DNA of 64,000 bases from Collinsella sp. AF33-16 (GTDB taxonomy: Bacteria; Actinomycetota; Coriobacteriia; Coriobacteriales; Coriobacteriaceae): the NCBI RefSeq assembly GCF_003475325.1, contig NZ_QRQC01000014.1, positions 1 to 64,000 on the forward strand, given 5' to 3'. Of this stretch, positions 62,393-64,000 are shown piece after piece. Every line of letters begins with the position of its first letter. The first letter of the stretch is position 1. The position numbers and the translations under genes are program-made. The notes beneath the pieces are model-generated. The model was not told the origin of the DNA. It saw only the letters and a program-made list of their open reading frames with translations, and did not search any database.

Positions 62393-63475
62393 TTGTCTTT
62401 ATCCCATCCTTTGCCTCGCGAGTTGACGCGCCCCGTGCATGTGGGCGGCGTGCAGATCGGTGGTGGCGCTCCGGTCGTGGTTCAGTCTATGACCTGCACC
62501 GATACTGCTGATGCCCAGGCAACGCTTGCGCAAGTGTGCGCGTTGGCGCAGGCTGGCTGCGATATCGTGCGCGTGAGCGTGCCCTCCGAGGCCGCGCTTG
62601 AGGGCTTCCGCACCATCTGTGCCGAGTCTCCGGTGCCGATTGTCGCCGATATCCATTTTAACCATAAGCTCGCCATTGGTGCCGTTGAGGCCGGTGCCGC
62701 CAAGCTGCGCATCAATCCCGGCAATATCGGCGATTGGGCCAAGGTTGACGCGGTGATCGATGCTGCGGGTGCCTCGGGCTGTGCGATTCGCATTGGCGTG
62801 AACGCGGGCTCGCTTGAGCAAGATATTGCCGAGCGCGACGACCTCACGCAGCCCGAAAAGCTCGTGATGTCGAGCGAGCGCTTCGTCAAGCACTTTGAGG
62901 ATCGCGGCTTTACGAACATTGTGCTTTCGGCCAAGGCCCATAGCGTGCAAACGACGCTCGATACCTATCGAGCCCTGTCACGTGAGATTCCCCACGTTCC
63001 GCTTCACCTGGGCGTGACGGAGGCGGGGACCAAGCTTCAGGGCACCATCAAGAGCTCTGTAGGCTTGGGTATCTTGCTTTCCGAAGGCATCGGCGACACC
63101 ATGCGTGTGTCGCTCACGGCCGATCCGGTTGAGGAGCCGCCGGTCGCCTGGGGAATTCTACAGTCGCTGGGCCTGCGTCGCCGTGGTCCCGAGATTGTCT
63201 CGTGCCCCACGTGCGCCCGCTGCCAGGTTAACCTCATTCCCATCGCCGAGGAGGTCACCGAGCGGCTTAAGAACTATTCCGCGCCGCTTTCGATTGCCGT
63301 CATGGGATGTGCCGTTAATGGCCCCGGTGAGGCTTCTGATGCCGACCTGGGCGTTGCTTGCGGACGTGGTCAGGCCTTGCTCTTTTCGCATGGCCAGATC
63401 ATTGGTAAAGTAGCTGAGGACCAAATTGTCGACGCGCTTATGGCCGAGGTCGACAAGCTTATTGAGGAGAAGTAA
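62393..63475 (+). CDS. ispG: 4-hydroxy-3-methylbut-2-en-1-yl diphosphate synthase
   Basis: Iron-sulfur enzyme of the MEP pathway. The [4Fe-4S] cysteines are in CPTCARCQ near residue 265 and MGCAVNGPGE. The TIM-barrel has VQSMTCTDTAD and RINPGNIG. TTG 62393 is chosen for AGGGGAG eight bases upstream, giving 360 residues. proS starts directly after the stop. Confidence 0.97.
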   Translation: MSLSHPLPRELTRPVHVGGVQIGGGAPVVVQSMTCTDTADAQATLAQVCALAQAGCDIVRVSVPSEAALEGFRTICAESPVPIVADIHFNHKLAIGAVEAGAAKLRINPGNIGDWAKVDAVIDAAGASGCAIRIGVNAGSLEQDIAERDDLTQPEKLVMSSERFVKHFEDRGFTNIVLSAKAHSVQTTLDTYRALSREIPHVPLHLGVTEAGTKLQGTIKSSVGLGILLSEGIGDTMRVSLTADPVEEPPVAWGILQSLGLRRRGPEIVSCPTCARCQVNLIPIAEEVTERLKNYSAPLSIAVMGCAVNGPGEASDADLGVACGRGQALLFSHGQIIGKVAEDQIVDALMAEVDKLIEEK

Positions 63476-64000
63476 ATGACTCGAGCAATGTATATGTCTA
63501 AGCTCTATACGCCGACGCTTAAAGAGGATCCGGCGGACGCTGAGCTCGCCAGCCACCGCCTGTTGCTCCGTGCCGGCATGATCCGCAAGGAGGCCGCCGG
63601 CCTGTATTCCTATCTGCCGCTTGCTTGGCGCTCGATCCGCAAGATTGAGAACATCGTGCGCGACGAGATGGACGCTGCCGGCGCCCAGGAGCTTATGATG
63701 CCCATCATGGTCGATGCCGAGCTGTGGCGTGAGTCCGGCCGTATCGATGCCTATGGCAAGGAGCTTGTGCGCTTTGATGACCGCCACGGCCGCGAGTTTG
63801 TGCTCGGACCCACGCACGAGGAGACCGTCACGGCCCTAGTGCGCAATGAGCTGCGCTCCTATAAGCAGCTGCCCGTCAACCTGTACCACATTCAGGACAA
63901 GTTCCGCGACGAGTTCCGCCCTCGCTTTGGCCTGATGCGCGGTCGCGAGTTCATCATGAAGGACGCCTACAGCTTCTCCGCCACGCAGGAGAGTCTGCAG
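63476..64000 (+). CDS. proS: Proline-tRNA ligase, 5-prime part (cut by window end)
   Basis: The first 175 codons run to the last base. The protein starts [19 protein letters not shown] and contains [20 protein letters not shown], the class II motif [11 protein letters not shown] and [19 protein letters not shown] (motif 2), so this is the bacterial-type ProS with catalytic domain first. ATG 63476 immediately follows the ispG stop, with GAGGAGAAG inside ispG. The rest lies beyond the window. Confidence 0.97.
   Translation, partial: MTRAMYMSKLYTPTLKEDPADAELASHRLLLRAGMIRKEAAGLYSYLPLAWRSIRKIENIVRDEMDAAGAQELMMPIMVDAELWRESGRIDAYGKELVRFDDRHGREFVLGPTHEETVTALVRNELRSYKQLPVNLYHIQDKFRDEFRPRFGLMRGREFIMKDAYSFSATQESLQ

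Overview
The window is a dense, GC-rich bacterial chromosome segment with about 63 protein genes, two tRNA-Arg genes and no gap over 300 bases between genes. Gene content and order suggest an anaerobic high-GC Gram-positive of the class Coriobacteriia, most like Collinsella. The clues are pyruvate phosphate dikinase with its regulator, LicD/TagD/Glf surface-glycan genes, a paired B12-binding radical SAM protein and DUF2344 gene, the MEP isoprenoid pathway, frequent TTG/GTG starts, and rpsP-khpA-rimM-trmD order. The genus is inferred, not proven.

Bases 1-6740 form a cell-surface polysaccharide region of uneven base composition. It holds an acyltransferase, a DPM-type glycosyltransferase, a two-gene polysaccharide ABC exporter, tRNA-Arg(TCT), glycerol-3-phosphate cytidylyltransferase (TagD), a LicD phosphotransferase and UDP-galactopyranose mutase. 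Together they suggest a galactofuranose-containing, phospho-substituted, teichoic-acid-like polymer exported by an ABC transporter.

Bases 6800-8536 hold a small two-gene cassette on the minus strand: a DUF4869-like protein translationally coupled to a P-loop ATPase with a possible TOPRIM-like C-terminal half. It is bracketed by two related copies of the 3-prime end of aroQ. One is the real aroQ end at 8497-8532; the other is an orphan remnant at 6806-6875. This is the best candidate here for an undescribed mobile or defence-like unit.

Bases 8481-16917 (minus) form one aromatic amino acid operon, aroF-tyrA-aroB-aroA-aroC-pheA-aroE/K/Q, covering DAHP to prephenate plus the Phe and Tyr branches. 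aroE, aroK and aroQ lie in a single open reading frame of 583 codons. A perfect 16-bp palindrome sits at the aroK/aroQ junction, and the operon leader has a terminator-like hairpin.

Bases 17122-21888 hold tRNA-Arg(CCG), a CtpE-like P-type ATPase, a zinc-ribbon membrane protein and a cyclophilin. Bases 21900-29280 hold a TPR membrane protein and the elongasome set mreB-mreC-mreD-mrdA-rodA. Bases 29299-36986 run DUF697-like protein, radical SAM protein, DUF2344, rplU-rpmA-obg-nadD-yqeK-rsfS. dinB is on the opposite strand at 37088-38344.

Bases 38546-54865 hold rpsP-khpA-rimM-trmD-lepB, then glyQ-glyS-PPDK regulator-ppdK, then rplS-rnhB-yraN-comM-dprA-trmFO-xerC. Bases 55085-63475 hold rpsB-tsf, pyrH-frr-uppS-cdsA-dxr-rseP-ispG, ending in a proS gene cut by the window edge. 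Many neighbours overlap by 1-4 bases or lie within 15 bases, indicating translationally coupled operons. Start sites were chosen mainly from Shine-Dalgarno spacing.
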